This document shows, in pieces, positions 47,581 to 57,399 of a DNA stretch of 64,000 nt. Both the position numbers and the translations under genes were made by a program. Every line of letters begins with the position of its first letter. The stretch's first letter is position 1. The stretch comes from Dokdonella fugitiva (GTDB lineage: Bacteria; Pseudomonadota; Gammaproteobacteria; Xanthomonadales; Rhodanobacteraceae), in the NCBI RefSeq assembly GCF_014138265.1, contig NZ_JACGXL010000002.1:620001-684000 (forward strand). Reading direction: 5' to 3'. The notes beneath the pieces are model-generated. The model saw nothing but the letters and a program-made list of their open reading frames with translations, had not been told where the DNA came from and did not search any database.

Positions 47581-48024
47581 ATGAACCATGCTCTCAGCCG
47601 TTTCACCCAGCGCATCGCCAGCGGCTCCTGTGCCGCCGTCCTTGCCGCCGCCGGGTCGCTGTTCGCTGCCGTCGCGATGCCGGCATCGGCACAGGCCGCG
47701 CCGACGTTGACCTGCACGATCACGCCCGGCGGGACGCCGAGCACCACAAACTGCGGAACCAGCGTCGTCAACACGGCGTACAACGCGAACTTCGTCGTCA
47801 CGGGACTGCCGTCAGGCACGTACAGCTACGCGTGGACGGCCACCGGTGCGCTGCCGCAGCCGATCTCGTGCTCCGGCTCGATCTGCAACCAGGCGCTCGA
47901 TGCCGACCATCAGGATGTGCGCGAGAAGGTGCAGGTCGTCGCGACGAACACCGCGACGAACGCGACGTACACGCTGAGCGTGCGCGTCGGCCTGTTCGCA
48001 GTCTGCGGCGCCTACCTCTGCTGA
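47581..48024 (+). CDS. Small secreted beta-rich protein
   Basis: 147 residues. A long signal peptide (to about residue 39, AMPASAQAA) precedes PTLTCTITPGGTPSTTNCGT, with YSYAWTATGALPQPISCSGS and a YTLSVRVGLFAVCGAYLC tail. Six cysteines and alternating hydrophobics suggest an Ig-like, disulfide-bonded extracellular domain. GAGG precedes the ATG. It is divergent from the ECF sigma/kinase operon, 198 bases apart, and could be one of its targets. No family recognised. Confidence 0.62.
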   Translation: MNHALSRFTQRIASGSCAAVLAAAGSLFAAVAMPASAQAAPTLTCTITPGGTPSTTNCGTSVVNTAYNANFVVTGLPSGTYSYAWTATGALPQPISCSGSICNQALDADHQDVREKVQVVATNTATNATYTLSVRVGLFAVCGAYLC

Positions 48025-48047
48025 AGACGGGCGATCGACCGTTCCGG

Positions 48048-48075
48048 CGCCATGCGGCCAGCGTGCCGCATGGCG
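48048..48075. terminator. 11-bp hairpin after the small secreted protein gene
   Basis: CGCCATGCGGC, loop CAGCGT, GCCGCATGGCG, 23 bases after the stop at 48024. No T-run follows; it may act as a structure-dependent stop or a 3'-end stabiliser. Confidence 0.5.
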
Positions 48076-48219
48076 TGGCCTTCGCCGTGCCGGAGCGCAT
48101 CCTCGCGGAAGCGGTTCGGGCCCGCGGATGATTCACGCGCGCAGCGGGCGTTCCGGCTTCGCGCCACGCGGATACCGTGAGATCGGCCATCGGAACGACG
48201 CGTCCGCGGTGAGCGGCCT

Positions 48220-48993
48220 TCAGAACAACGCGTCGTCGCGCGCCTCGAGCAGGTCGACGCCGCACTCGAGTCGTTCGATCCAGCCGATGAAGCGTTCGAC
48301 ATGGTCCTTGCCGCGGATCGGCAGGCCGTGTTGCGGCACGATCATGTCGATGTCGAGCCGGCGTGCGCGCCGGGCCCACCAGCGGCAGGCGCGATTGGAC
48401 GCCATGTAGCGGCGATGGAACGCCGCCATGCGCGGGATGTGTGCGTCGAAATCCTCGACCGGCGCATACGGCGTGTCCGCACCGACCATCGATGCGCCGA
48501 GATCGCCGCTGAACAGGATGCGGCTGGCCGGATCGTAGAACTGGAAATTGCCGACGCTGTGCAGGAAATGCGCCGGCACGGCCTGCAGGTGGCTGCGTCC
48601 GAGCGGGATCTGCGCGCCCTCGTCCGGCAGCAGCAGGTAGCGGTCGCTGCCGGCATTCTTCTGGTAGTGCGGCACGCTGTGCGGAATGAAGCGTCCCCAC
48701 AGGCGCGAGCAGACCACGCGCGCGCCCGTGTAGAGCAGCCAGCTGTCGACCGAGCCGATGATGTCCGGGTCCTGGTGCGAAGCGAGCACCCAGGTCAGTT
48801 CGCGCGGCTGCACGTAGGTGGTCAGCGCCATGTTGAGCGGCGTGTACAGCAAGGCGCCACCCGGATCGATGAGCGCCGATTCATTGCGGTCGACGACGAG
48901 GAACTGGTTCGCCTGCACGCCGTCGTCGCCGCGTACGAGGTCGGTGAAGGCGACGCAGAGGTGGTCGTCGCCGCGGAAGAGTTCGGTGGCCAT
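48220..48993 (-). CDS. Metallo-beta-lactamase-fold protein of the ODP (oxygen-binding di-iron) type
   Basis: 257 residues. Ligand motifs follow the flavodiiron-type pattern and not the classical H-x-H-x-D-H: SHQDPDIIGSVDSWL, then VPAHFLHSVGNFQFYDPAS with ILFSGDLGAS, and VPQHGLPI near the end. Proteins of this ODP group bind oxygen at a di-iron site and act as O2 sensors or reductases; I see no flavodoxin domain. ATG at 48993 is chosen over an upstream ATG because the family starts near MATELF. Divergent from the O2-sensitive indolepyruvate:ferredoxin oxidoreductase gene. Confidence 0.82.
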   Translation of the reverse strand: MATELFRGDDHLCVAFTDLVRGDDGVQANQFLVVDRNESALIDPGGALLYTPLNMALTTYVQPRELTWVLASHQDPDIIGSVDSWLLYTGARVVCSRLWGRFIPHSVPHYQKNAGSDRYLLLPDEGAQIPLGRSHLQAVPAHFLHSVGNFQFYDPASRILFSGDLGASMVGADTPYAPVEDFDAHIPRMAAFHRRYMASNRACRWWARRARRLDIDMIVPQHGLPIRGKDHVERFIGWIERLECGVDLLEARDDALF

Positions 48994-49169
48994 GCGGGGC
49001 AAGCGTCGGAAGAGGCCGCCAGTCTGCACTCGCCCACCGGCGGCTCGGTGATCTGGATCAAGTGCCGTGCCGGCGCTCGTTGCGCCGGTCTCGGTTCGTC
49101 GGCGCGCGACCGGCCGCGCCCGACTGCTACAATCCCGCTCTTGTCCAGCCCCCTTCGCCGGTAGCCGCC

Positions 49170-52100
49170 ATGTCCGTCCCCGCCAACCAGATCGAGCCCG
49201 TGCTCGTCGACCGCGAGTACACGCTCGAGCACAAGTACACGCGTACCGAAGGTCGCATCTACCTGTCCGGCGTGCAGGCGCTGGTGCGCCTGCCGCTCAT
49301 GCAGCAGATGCGCGACCGCGCCGCGGGCCAGAACACGGCCGGCTTCATCTCGGGCTACCGCGGTTCACCGCTCGGTGGTTTCGACCTCGAGCTGTGGAAG
49401 GCGAAGAAGCATCTCGCGGCGTCGAACATCGAATTCACGCCCGGCCTCAACGAAGACCTCGGCGCGACGATGGTGTGGGGCACGCAGCAGGCGAACCTGT
49501 TCCCCGGCGCGAAGTACGACGGCGTGTTCTCGATGTGGTACGGCAAGGGTCCGGGTGTCGATCGCTGCGGCGACGTGTTCAAGCACGGCAACGCGGCCGG
49601 CACCTCGGCGTTCGGCGGCGTGCTCGCGCTCGCGGCCGACGACCATGCCTGCCGCTCGTCGACGCTGCCGCACGGCAGCGAGCTCGAGTTCGTCTCGGCG
49701 ATGATGCCGGTGCTGAACCCCGCCGGCGTGCAGGACATCCTCGACATGGGCCTGCTCGGCTGGGCGATGTCGCGCTTCACCGGGCGTTGGGTCGGCTTCA
49801 AGACGATCGCCGAGACGGTCGAGTCGTCGGCGTCGGTCAACGTCAATCCGCACCAGCTCGACATCGTGCTGCCGGAGGACTTCGCGCTGCCCGCGGGTGG
49901 CCTCAACATCCGCTGGCCGGATCCGCCGCTGAACCAGGAGATGCGCCTGCACCAGTACGCGGTGCAGGCCTCGCAGGCGTTCGCGCGCGCGAACCGCATC
50001 GACCGCGTCGTGCTCGATTCGCCGAAGGCGCGCCTGGGCATCGTCACCACCGGCAAGAGCTACCTCGACGTGCTGCAGGCGCTCGAGTACCTCGGCATCA
50101 GCGCCGCGATGGCGCGCGACATCGGTATCCGCGTCTACAAGGTCGGCATGACCTGGCCGCTCGAACCGATCGGCATCCGCGCGTTCGCGCGCGGCCTCGA
50201 GGACGTCATCGTCGTCGAGGAGAAGCGTTCCTTCATCGAGTCGCAGATGAAGGAATACATGTTCAACTGGGACGCTCGCCCGCACATCGTCGGCAAGTAC
50301 GACGAGGAAGGGAACTGGATCCTGCCGTCGACGAACGAACTGACGCCGGCGATGATCGCGCTGGTGATCGCCAAGCGCCTCGGCCGCTTCTTCACCAGCG
50401 AGGCGATGACCTCGCGCGTCGCGTGGATCGAGGCGAAGGAAAAGGAACTCACGCTGCCGCGCGCGAACTTCCCGCGTGCCGCGCACTACTGCTCGGGCTG
50501 CCCGCACAACACCTCCACCGCGGTGCCGGAAGGCTCGCGCGCGCTCGGCGGCATCGGCTGCCACTACATGGTCACCTGGATGGACCGGCGCACCGACACC
50601 TTCACGCAGATGGGCGGCGAAGGCGTCACCTGGTGCGGCCAGGCGCCGTTCACCGAGACCAAGCACGTGTTCCAGAACCTCGGTGACGGCACCTACTTCC
50701 ATTCCGGCTCGCTGGCGATCCGCCAGGCGATCGCGGCGAAGGTCAACATCACCTACAAGATCCTCTACAACGACGCCGTCGCGATGACCGGCGGCCAGCC
50801 CGTCGACGGCACGCTCACCGTGCCCGACATCGCGCACCAGGTGCGCAGCGAGGGCGTGCAGACGATCATCGTGATGTCCGACGACATCGCCAAGTGGAGC
50901 CAGCCGGAGATCTTCCCGACCGGCGTCGAGTTCATCCACCGCGACGAGCTCGACGCGGTGCAGAAGCGCCTGCGCGACGTGCCGGGCGTGTCCGTGCTCA
51001 TCTACGACCAGACCTGCGCGACCGAGAAGCGCCGCCGCCGCAAGCGCGGCAAGATGGTCGACCCGAACAAGCGCATCTTCATCAACTCGCTCGTCTGCGA
51101 AGGCTGCGGCGACTGCGGCGAGAAGTCGTTCTGCGTGTCGGTGTTGCCGAAGGACACCGAGTACGGGCGCAAGCGCGAGATCGACCAGAGCAACTGCAAC
51201 AAGGACTTCTCCTGCGTGAAGGGCTTCTGCCCGAGCTTCGTCTCGGTCGTCGGCGGCGGCCTCAGGAAGAAGAAGGGCAAGGGCGCGGTCGACTTCTCGG
51301 CGTTGCCGTCGCCGGCGTTCGCGAGCGACCTCGCCCAGCCGTGGAACATCCTCGTCACCGGCATCGGCGGCACCGGCGTCGTCACGATCGGCGCGCTGAT
51401 CGGCATGGCCGCTCACCTCGAAGGCAAGGGCGGCACCGTGCTCGACCAGACCGGCCTCGCGCAGAAGGGCGGCGCGGTCACCTGCCACCTGCGCATCGCG
51501 AAGACGCCGGCGGACATCCACGCGGTGCGCATCGCCGCGGGCGAGGCCGACCTCGTGCTCGGCTGCGACATGGTCGTGGTCAACGACTACTGGGCGCTGT
51601 CGAAGATCCGCGCCGGCCGCGCGCGCGTCGTGCTGAACAGCTACGAGGCGATGCCCGGCACGTTCACCACCAAGCCGGACATGCAGTTCCCGGCGCAGGG
51701 CATCATCGACGCGGTGCGCACCGCGCTCGGCGGCGAATCGCCCGAGGTCGTCGACGCGACCGAGCTCGCGACCGCGCTGCTCGGCGACACGATCGCGGCG
51801 AACCTGTTCATGCTCGGCTACGCCTGGCAGAAGGGCTGGGTGCCGCTCTCGCACGACGCGCTCATGCGCGCGATCGAGCTCAATGGCGCCGCGATCGAGA
51901 TGAACAAGGCCGCGTTCGCGTGGGGCCGCATGGGCGCGCACGACATCGCGAGCGTGCGCGAAGCCGCGGGCATCGCGCCGCACCGGACGTCGGGTGCGAT
52001 CCCGCTCGCGCTGCCGTCGCGCAGCGTCGCCGCCGATCCGCTCGACGACGCGACGCTGAGCGCGAGCCTCGACGAGCAGGTCGCGCGGCGCGTGAAGTTC

Positions 52101-52718
52101 CTCACCGGTTACCAGAACGCGGCCTACGCGGCGAAGTACAAGGCGCTCGTCGACAAGGTGCGCGCGGCCGAACAGGCGAAGGCACCGGGTTCGGGCAAGC
52201 TCGCCGAAGCGGTCGCGCGCTACGCATTCAAGTTGATGGCGTACAAGGACGAGTACGAGGTCGCGCGCCTGTACACGAGCGGCGAGTTCGAACAGCGCAT
52301 CAAGGACACGTTCGACGGCGACTACAAGCTGCACTTCAACCTCGCGCCGCCGTTGTTCGCGAAGAAGGACGCCGAAGGCAAGCTGCGCAAGGCCGAGTAC
52401 GGGCCGTGGGTGTTCTCCGCGTTCCGCTTGCTCGCGAAACTGCGCGGACTGCGCGGCAGCGCGCTCGACGTGTTCGGCTACACCGCCGAGCGGCGCATGG
52501 AGCGCCGCCTGATCGCCGACTACGGCAAGACCGTCGACGAGCTGCTCGCCGGCCTCTCGCCCGGCAATCTCGCGCTCGCGGTCGACATCGCCTCGGTGCC
52601 CGAACAGATCCGCGGTTACGGCCACGTCAAGGAACGCCACCACGCCGCCGCGATGAAGCGCCAGGACGACCTGCTCGCGGCCTGGCGCAATCCGCTCGGT
52701 TCGCGCGTCGCCGCCTAA
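49170..52718 (+). CDS. Fused indolepyruvate:ferredoxin oxidoreductase (IorAB-like)
   Basis: 1182 residues. The N-terminal half is the TPP-dependent 2-oxoacid oxidoreductase core (GFISGYRGSPLGGFDLELWK, GCHYMVTWMDRRTDTFTQMG). A [4Fe-4S]-type cysteine cluster appears at about residue 642 (CEGCGDCGEKSFC) with further Cys in SNCNKDFSCVKGFCPSF. The gamma-subunit domain contains ITGIGGTGVVTIGALI-like residues, and the last ~200 residues form a DUF6537-like domain. It oxidatively decarboxylates aryl or branched-chain 2-oxoacids to acyl-CoA with ferredoxin. The start at 49170 is conserved in wording but has a weak ribosome site. A fused, aerobic-type enzyme. Confidence 0.9.
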   Translation: MSVPANQIEPVLVDREYTLEHKYTRTEGRIYLSGVQALVRLPLMQQMRDRAAGQNTAGFISGYRGSPLGGFDLELWKAKKHLAASNIEFTPGLNEDLGATMVWGTQQANLFPGAKYDGVFSMWYGKGPGVDRCGDVFKHGNAAGTSAFGGVLALAADDHACRSSTLPHGSELEFVSAMMPVLNPAGVQDILDMGLLGWAMSRFTGRWVGFKTIAETVESSASVNVNPHQLDIVLPEDFALPAGGLNIRWPDPPLNQEMRLHQYAVQASQAFARANRIDRVVLDSPKARLGIVTTGKSYLDVLQALEYLGISAAMARDIGIRVYKVGMTWPLEPIGIRAFARGLEDVIVVEEKRSFIESQMKEYMFNWDARPHIVGKYDEEGNWILPSTNELTPAMIALVIAKRLGRFFTSEAMTSRVAWIEAKEKELTLPRANFPRAAHYCSGCPHNTSTAVPEGSRALGGIGCHYMVTWMDRRTDTFTQMGGEGVTWCGQAPFTETKHVFQNLGDGTYFHSGSLAIRQAIAAKVNITYKILYNDAVAMTGGQPVDGTLTVPDIAHQVRSEGVQTIIVMSDDIAKWSQPEIFPTGVEFIHRDELDAVQKRLRDVPGVSVLIYDQTCATEKRRRRKRGKMVDPNKRIFINSLVCEGCGDCGEKSFCVSVLPKDTEYGRKREIDQSNCNKDFSCVKGFCPSFVSVVGGGLRKKKGKGAVDFSALPSPAFASDLAQPWNILVTGIGGTGVVTIGALIGMAAHLEGKGGTVLDQTGLAQKGGAVTCHLRIAKTPADIHAVRIAAGEADLVLGCDMVVVNDYWALSKIRAGRARVVLNSYEAMPGTFTTKPDMQFPAQGIIDAVRTALGGESPEVVDATELATALLGDTIAANLFMLGYAWQKGWVPLSHDALMRAIELNGAAIEMNKAAFAWGRMGAHDIASVREAAGIAPHRTSGAIPLALPSRSVAADPLDDATLSASLDEQVARRVKFLTGYQNAAYAAKYKALVDKVRAAEQAKAPGSGKLAEAVARYAFKLMAYKDEYEVARLYTSGEFEQRIKDTFDGDYKLHFNLAPPLFAKKDAEGKLRKAEYGPWVFSAFRLLAKLRGLRGSALDVFGYTAERRMERRLIADYGKTVDELLAGLSPGNLALAVDIASVPEQIRGYGHVKERHHAAAMKRQDDLLAAWRNPLGSRVAA

Positions 52719-52829
52719 GGCCGACCGCCCGCGCCGGCGTGCGCGCCGGCACGGCGGTCGCGCGCGCCGCCCGGCGCTTGGCGTCGCGCGTCGTCCCGCG
52801 CTGGACGCCGATGCGTCGATGCGTGCACC

Positions 52830-55800
52830 ATGCAAGGTTGGACTGCTCCGGTCATCCGCATGGACGAGACCACCTTCCGCGATCTGCTGGCGCGCCACTG
52901 GACCACGCTGTTCGATCCGCACACGATCGAGAAGGGCGCGGACTACCTGCGGCGCGGCTATGTGCTCGGCGCGCACTACGAGGCCGGCGACGGCGAGGGC
53001 GCGCTGGTCGGCATGGTCGAGGGCACCGCGCGCGATCCGTACGCAGCCGGCGTGCGCCTCAAGTGGGACGGGCAGAACGCGCGGCTCGACAGCTACTGCA
53101 CCTGTCCGCTCGAGTTCGAATGCAAGCACGTCGCCGCGACCGTGCTGTACGAACTCAAGGGCAAGCCGGCCGGGCAGCCGCGCACCGAACTCGAGCCGCC
53201 GACGCCGCAACTCGGCGCGTGGAAGGCATGGCTCGACGGCCTGCGCGCGCCGAGCGGCGATGCGCGCCTCGCGCGCGCGAACGACGACGCGCGCGGCGCG
53301 CGAGCGAACGACTCGGAAGGGTCGGTCTGCGCGATCATGCTGCGCGCGGACAACAGCCATCCGCTGCCGTCGCTGCAGGCGCAGGTCGTGCGCGTGAAGC
53401 CGGGCAAGAAGGGCGGCTACGCGACGCCGCAGCCGCTGCAGCCCTCGTGGGCCGATCCGGCGCCGTGGAGCGGCCTCGATGCCGACACGTTCCAGCTCGT
53501 CGCGGGCCTGCGCATGCGCGCGCCCGCGTTCGGCGGCAGCGGCGGCTGGTTCCAGCTCGCCAGCGGTGGCGACGAGCCGCTGCTCGAAACGCTGCTCGGC
53601 GCACTGCCGTGCTTCTTCGAAAAGGCGTCCGCGGGACGCCTCGTGCAGGGGCCGCTGCGCGCATTGCGCATCGGCTGGGAAGCGCGCGACGACGGCACGC
53701 AGAAGCTCGCGCTGAGTGTCGACGGTGCCGCCGCGAAGACGCGCCTGTTGCGTGTCGGCGGCCTCTGGTACTTCGATCCGGTCGCGCGCGAGCTCGGCCG
53801 CATCGACGGCAACACGCGCCTCGCCGAAGCGGTGCTGCGCGCGCCGCCGCTGCTGCCCGAGCAGGTGCCGCTGCTGATGGAGCGCTGGCGCGACACGCCG
53901 CTGCTCGCCGCGTTGCCGCCGCCGCTGGAGACCGCGGTCGAGCGCCGCACGGTCGCGCCGGTGCCGGTGCTCACCTTGCGCGCGGCGCCCGCGGTGACCG
54001 CGGCCGGTGCGCGTTACCAGGCCGGTTTCGCGCGCCTGGGCTACGACTACGGTGGCGTGCGCCTGCCGATGTTCCCCGCGCCCGCGCGCGAACGCCGCCG
54101 CGTCGGCGAACGCGTGGTCGAGATCGCGCGCGATCGCGCAAGCGAAGTCGCCGCGAGCGATCGCCTCGAGGAAGTCGGCCTGGTGCCCGCCGAGACGCTC
54201 GGTCGCCTGCCCGGCGTTCCCGCCGACGCGGTCACCGACAACGATTTCGTGCTCGAGCACGGCCGCGGCCAGGTCGGCGGTGCCGACCAGTTGTTCGCGC
54301 TCGCACCACGCCTGCGCGACCTCGGCTTCCGGCTCGAATCCGACGAAGGTTTCCCGTTCGCGCTGCTCGACGAGCCGAGCGACTGGTATGCCGAAGTCGA
54401 CGAACAGACCGGCAATCCGTGGTTCGACCTGCGCCTCGGCATCGACGTCGGCGGCGAACGCATCGACCTGCTGCCCGTGCTGCACCGCCTGCTCACCGAT
54501 CCCGCGTTCCCGCTCGTCGCGCGCAAGGGCGAGCCCGAGGACGCGATGTGGCTGGTGCCGATCGATGCGCGCCGGCGCGTGCCGCTGCCGCTGGCGAAGC
54601 TGCGCGCGTTGATCGCGCCGCTGCTCGAATGGCTGCAGGTACCGCTGCGCGAGGACGATGGCGCGCTGCGCCTGCGCCTGCGCCGCGCGCAGGCCGACGT
54701 GCTCGAGAAGGTCGCGAGCGGCATCGAGCGACCTTGGCGAGGCGGTGAACGTCTGCGCGCGCAACTCGAACGCCTGCGCGCACCGCGCGAGCCCGCGCGC
54801 GAGCCGGAAGGCTTTCGCGCGACCTTGCGCGGCTACCAGCGCGACGGCCTCGCCTGGCTCGGCTTCCTCGCCGACGCGGGCCTCGGCGGTATCCTCGCCG
54901 ACGACATGGGCCTCGGCAAGACGGTGCAGGTGCTCGCCCACCTGCTCGCCGAGAAGCGTCGCGAGCGGCTCGACCGGCCAGCGCTCGTGCTGGCGCCGAC
55001 CAGCCTCGTCGCGAACTGGGCCGACGAAGCCGCGCGGTTCGCGCCCGACCTCGACGTGCTCGTCGTGCACGGGCCGGAGCGGCACGGGCTGCATGAAGCG
55101 ATCCCGCAGCACGACCTCGTCATCACGACCTACCCGTTGCTGCTGCGCGACCGCGACGCGCTCGTCGCGCACGCGTACTCGGTGCTCGTGCTCGACGAGG
55201 CGCAGGCGATCAAGAACGCGAAGAGCCAGGTCGCCAAGCTCGTGCGGGAGATCGACGCGCGCCAGCGCATCGCGATGACCGGCACGCCGCTGGAGAACCA
55301 CCTCGGCGAACTGTGGGCCGAGTTCGACGCGGTCGAGCCGGGCCTGCTCGGCGACGAGAAGCATTTCACGCGCTTCTTCCGCACGCCGATCGAGAAGCAC
55401 GGCGACGTCGAGCGGCGCGAGCGGCTGAACCGGCGCATCGCGCCGCTGCTGCTGCGCCGGCGCAAGGAGGACGTGCTGTCCGAGCTGCCGCCGAAGACCG
55501 AGATCGCGCGACGCATCGAACTCGAGGGCGACCAGCGCGAACTGTACGAAACCCTGCGCCTGACCCAGCACGAGCGCGTGCTCGACGAAGTGCGCCGGCG
55601 CGGCCTCGCGCAGAGCGGCATCGTCGTGCTCGACGCATTGCTCAAGCTGCGCCAGGCCTGCTGCGATCCGCGCCTGGTCAAGCTCGAAGGCGCGCGCGGC
55701 GTGCAGGGCTCGGCCAAGCTCGAGTACCTGCTCGACCTGCTCGGCAGCCTGGTCGAGGAAGGTCGGCGCGTGCTCGTGTTCAGCCAGTTCGCCGAGATGC

Positions 55801-56225
55801 TAGGGCTCGTCGCGCACGCGCTCGACGAACGCGGCCTCGCCTACCAGAGCCTCACCGGCGACACGCCGGGCACGCAACGCGCGGCACTGGTCGAACGCTT
55901 CCAGGCCGGCGAAGTGCCGGTGTTCCTGATCAGCCTCAAGGCCGGCGGCGTCGGTCTCAACCTCACCGCGGCCGATACCGTCATCCATTACGACCCGTGG
56001 TGGAATCCCGCGGTCGAGGCGCAGGCGACCGATCGGGCGCACCGCATCGGCCAGGACAAGCCCGTGTTCGTCTACAAGCTCATCTGCGCAGGCACGGTCG
56101 AAGAGAAGATCCAGGGCCTGCAGCAGCGCAAGGCCGAACTCGCGCGCGCCGTGCTCGAAGGCGGCAGCACGCAGGCATTGCGCTTCGACGAGGCCGACGT
56201 CGCCGAGCTGTTCGCGCCGCTGTAG
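52830..56225 (+). CDS. SWIM zinc-finger SNF2-family helicase
   Basis: 1131 residues. A SWIM finger at residues 90-100 (CTCPLEFECKH) would bind zinc and nucleic acid or protein. After ~500 residues of a bacterial SNF2-associated region, the SNF2 ATPase starts near residue 670: Walker A DDMGLGKTVQV (about 690), DEAQ box LVLDEAQAIKN, GTPLENHLGELWAEF, and motifs V-VI in LKAGGVGLNLTAADTV and ATDRAHRIGQDKPVFVYKL. It is an ATP-driven double-stranded-DNA translocase; the bacterial RapA/HepA-like group remodels protein-DNA complexes. A start at 52860 (MDETTF) is also possible. It follows the oxidoreductase by 111 bases. Confidence 0.9.
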   Translation: MQGWTAPVIRMDETTFRDLLARHWTTLFDPHTIEKGADYLRRGYVLGAHYEAGDGEGALVGMVEGTARDPYAAGVRLKWDGQNARLDSYCTCPLEFECKHVAATVLYELKGKPAGQPRTELEPPTPQLGAWKAWLDGLRAPSGDARLARANDDARGARANDSEGSVCAIMLRADNSHPLPSLQAQVVRVKPGKKGGYATPQPLQPSWADPAPWSGLDADTFQLVAGLRMRAPAFGGSGGWFQLASGGDEPLLETLLGALPCFFEKASAGRLVQGPLRALRIGWEARDDGTQKLALSVDGAAAKTRLLRVGGLWYFDPVARELGRIDGNTRLAEAVLRAPPLLPEQVPLLMERWRDTPLLAALPPPLETAVERRTVAPVPVLTLRAAPAVTAAGARYQAGFARLGYDYGGVRLPMFPAPARERRRVGERVVEIARDRASEVAASDRLEEVGLVPAETLGRLPGVPADAVTDNDFVLEHGRGQVGGADQLFALAPRLRDLGFRLESDEGFPFALLDEPSDWYAEVDEQTGNPWFDLRLGIDVGGERIDLLPVLHRLLTDPAFPLVARKGEPEDAMWLVPIDARRRVPLPLAKLRALIAPLLEWLQVPLREDDGALRLRLRRAQADVLEKVASGIERPWRGGERLRAQLERLRAPREPAREPEGFRATLRGYQRDGLAWLGFLADAGLGGILADDMGLGKTVQVLAHLLAEKRRERLDRPALVLAPTSLVANWADEAARFAPDLDVLVVHGPERHGLHEAIPQHDLVITTYPLLLRDRDALVAHAYSVLVLDEAQAIKNAKSQVAKLVREIDARQRIAMTGTPLENHLGELWAEFDAVEPGLLGDEKHFTRFFRTPIEKHGDVERRERLNRRIAPLLLRRRKEDVLSELPPKTEIARRIELEGDQRELYETLRLTQHERVLDEVRRRGLAQSGIVVLDALLKLRQACCDPRLVKLEGARGVQGSAKLEYLLDLLGSLVEEGRRVLVFSQFAEMLGLVAHALDERGLAYQSLTGDTPGTQRAALVERFQAGEVPVFLISLKAGGVGLNLTAADTVIHYDPWWNPAVEAQATDRAHRIGQDKPVFVYKLICAGTVEEKIQGLQQRKAELARAVLEGGSTQALRFDEADVAELFAPL

Positions 56226-56253
56226 GCGACGCGGCGCGCTCCGACCGGCCGCC

Positions 56254-56820
56254 TCAACGCGTGCGTTGCGGCGCGAGCTCGACGAACGCGTCGATCGCCG
56301 CGCTCGCGCGCCGGCGGTCGCCGCCCGCGAGCACGGCAATGAACAGACCGTCGAACACGCCGCAACACAGCGTCGCGAGCGCGGCGCGCCGCTTCGACCG
56401 CGGCAACGCGCGCTCGAACAGTCCGAGCCGCTCGAACGTGCCGCGCTCGAGGTGGCGCGCCGGGCCGCCGTCGCGCGCGGCGAGCACCTGCAACTCGTAC
56501 CAGAGCCGCAGGTAGGCGAAGTTGCGCTGCTTCAGTGCCCAGTCCCACAGGGTGCGCAGCAGCGTCACGCGCGGCGTGCGCTCGACCGCGCGCAGGAATG
56601 AATCATGCAGCTGCCGCTGGATCACCTGCAGCACTTCGCCGAGCAGGCCATCCTTGGAGCCGTAGTGGTAGACGAGCAGGCGCGCACTCGTGCCCGCGCG
56701 CGCGGCGAGCGGTCGCAGCGAAAGATCGGCGACGCCGCGCTCGAGCAGGCACTCGACCAGCGTCGCCGTGAGTTCGTCCTTGCGCGTCGCGCCGGCGCGA
56801 CGCGCGGCGGCCGCAGTCAC
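56254..56820 (-). CDS. TetR-family transcriptional regulator
   Basis: 188 residues. N-terminal HTH: TATLVECLLERGVADLSLRP followed by GTSARLLVYHYGSKDGLLGE, the TetR recognition-helix wording. The C-terminal ligand domain has LWDWALKQRNFAYLRLWYEL and CCGVFDGLFIAVLAGGD. The start is GTG at 56820, overlapping the stop of the upstream periplasmic-protein gene as GTGA, so both are made from one message. The ligand is unknown; it may control this operon or the divergent two-component pair. Confidence 0.83.
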   Translation of the reverse strand: MTAAAARRAGATRKDELTATLVECLLERGVADLSLRPLAARAGTSARLLVYHYGSKDGLLGEVLQVIQRQLHDSFLRAVERTPRVTLLRTLWDWALKQRNFAYLRLWYELQVLAARDGGPARHLERGTFERLGLFERALPRSKRRAALATLCCGVFDGLFIAVLAGGDRRRASAAIDAFVELAPQRTR

Positions 56821-57257
56821 GACCGCGCCGGCGCCGCACCGTCGACGGGCGGAGGCGGGCGACGATCGCCGTCGTGCGCGTCGTCGCCGCGGCGCGCGTG
56901 CGGCAGCAGCCATTGCGCGTAGCGGCGATAGCCTTCGTCGCCGAGCAGCTTGCGGATGCGCTCGCCGCTCTGGTCGTCGATCCGCTCCGCCTCGTCGCGG
57001 TCGTGCCTGCGCTGCGTTTCGAACGCCGCGTGCGACTTGTCGCGCAGCGCTTCCAGCGCGTCGCGGCGTTCGCGCAGGATCCTGCGCAGTTCGGCCTGCT
57101 GCGCGGCGTCGACGCCGGGGATCGCGGCGAGGGCTTCGGCCGGCGGCACGTCGGCGCGGCCGCGCGGCGGCGGGCCGGGCTCGGGCGGCATCGGTTGCGC
57201 GCCTGCGCTGGCCGCGAGCATCGTGGTCAACAGGGCGGCCAAGGTCTGCGTCTTCAT
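56817..57257 (-). CDS. Periplasmic Spy/CpxP-like protein
   Basis: 146 residues. A signal peptide (MKTQTLAALLTTMLAASAGA) precedes a Pro-rich MPPEPGPPPRGR, then a highly charged helical domain (AAQQAELRRILRERRDALEA; DRDEAERIDDQSGERIRKLL) ending in a Pro-rich tail. Size, location and helical charge pattern fit the Spy/CpxP/ZraP group of envelope-stress chaperone-sensors, although the LTxxQ motif is not exact. GGAG precedes the ATG. Divergent from a BaeS-like kinase with 142 bases between, as expected for a sensor's periplasmic partner. Confidence 0.65.
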   Translation of the reverse strand: MKTQTLAALLTTMLAASAGAQPMPPEPGPPPRGRADVPPAEALAAIPGVDAAQQAELRRILRERRDALEALRDKSHAAFETQRRHDRDEAERIDDQSGERIRKLLGDEGYRRYAQWLLPHARRGDDAHDGDRRPPPPVDGAAPARS

Positions 57258-57399
57258 CGAACGGCTCCAGGGATGCGGCGGATCGCCGGAGCATGACGAT
57301 CGCAACGGAATGCGCAGCGCGAACGCAGGGATCGTGGAGAAATCGAGGATTCACGCGCGCGCGCCTTGCGGTGCGCGGGGCCGGCGCTATCGTGGCGGC

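Noticed and set aside
49365-55571. 2068-residue open frame on the minus strand
   Set aside because: It runs antisense across the oxidoreductase and SNF2 helicase genes, is dominated by Arg/Ala/Val/Glu with no domain, and arises because GC-rich codons rarely give stops in the complementary frame.
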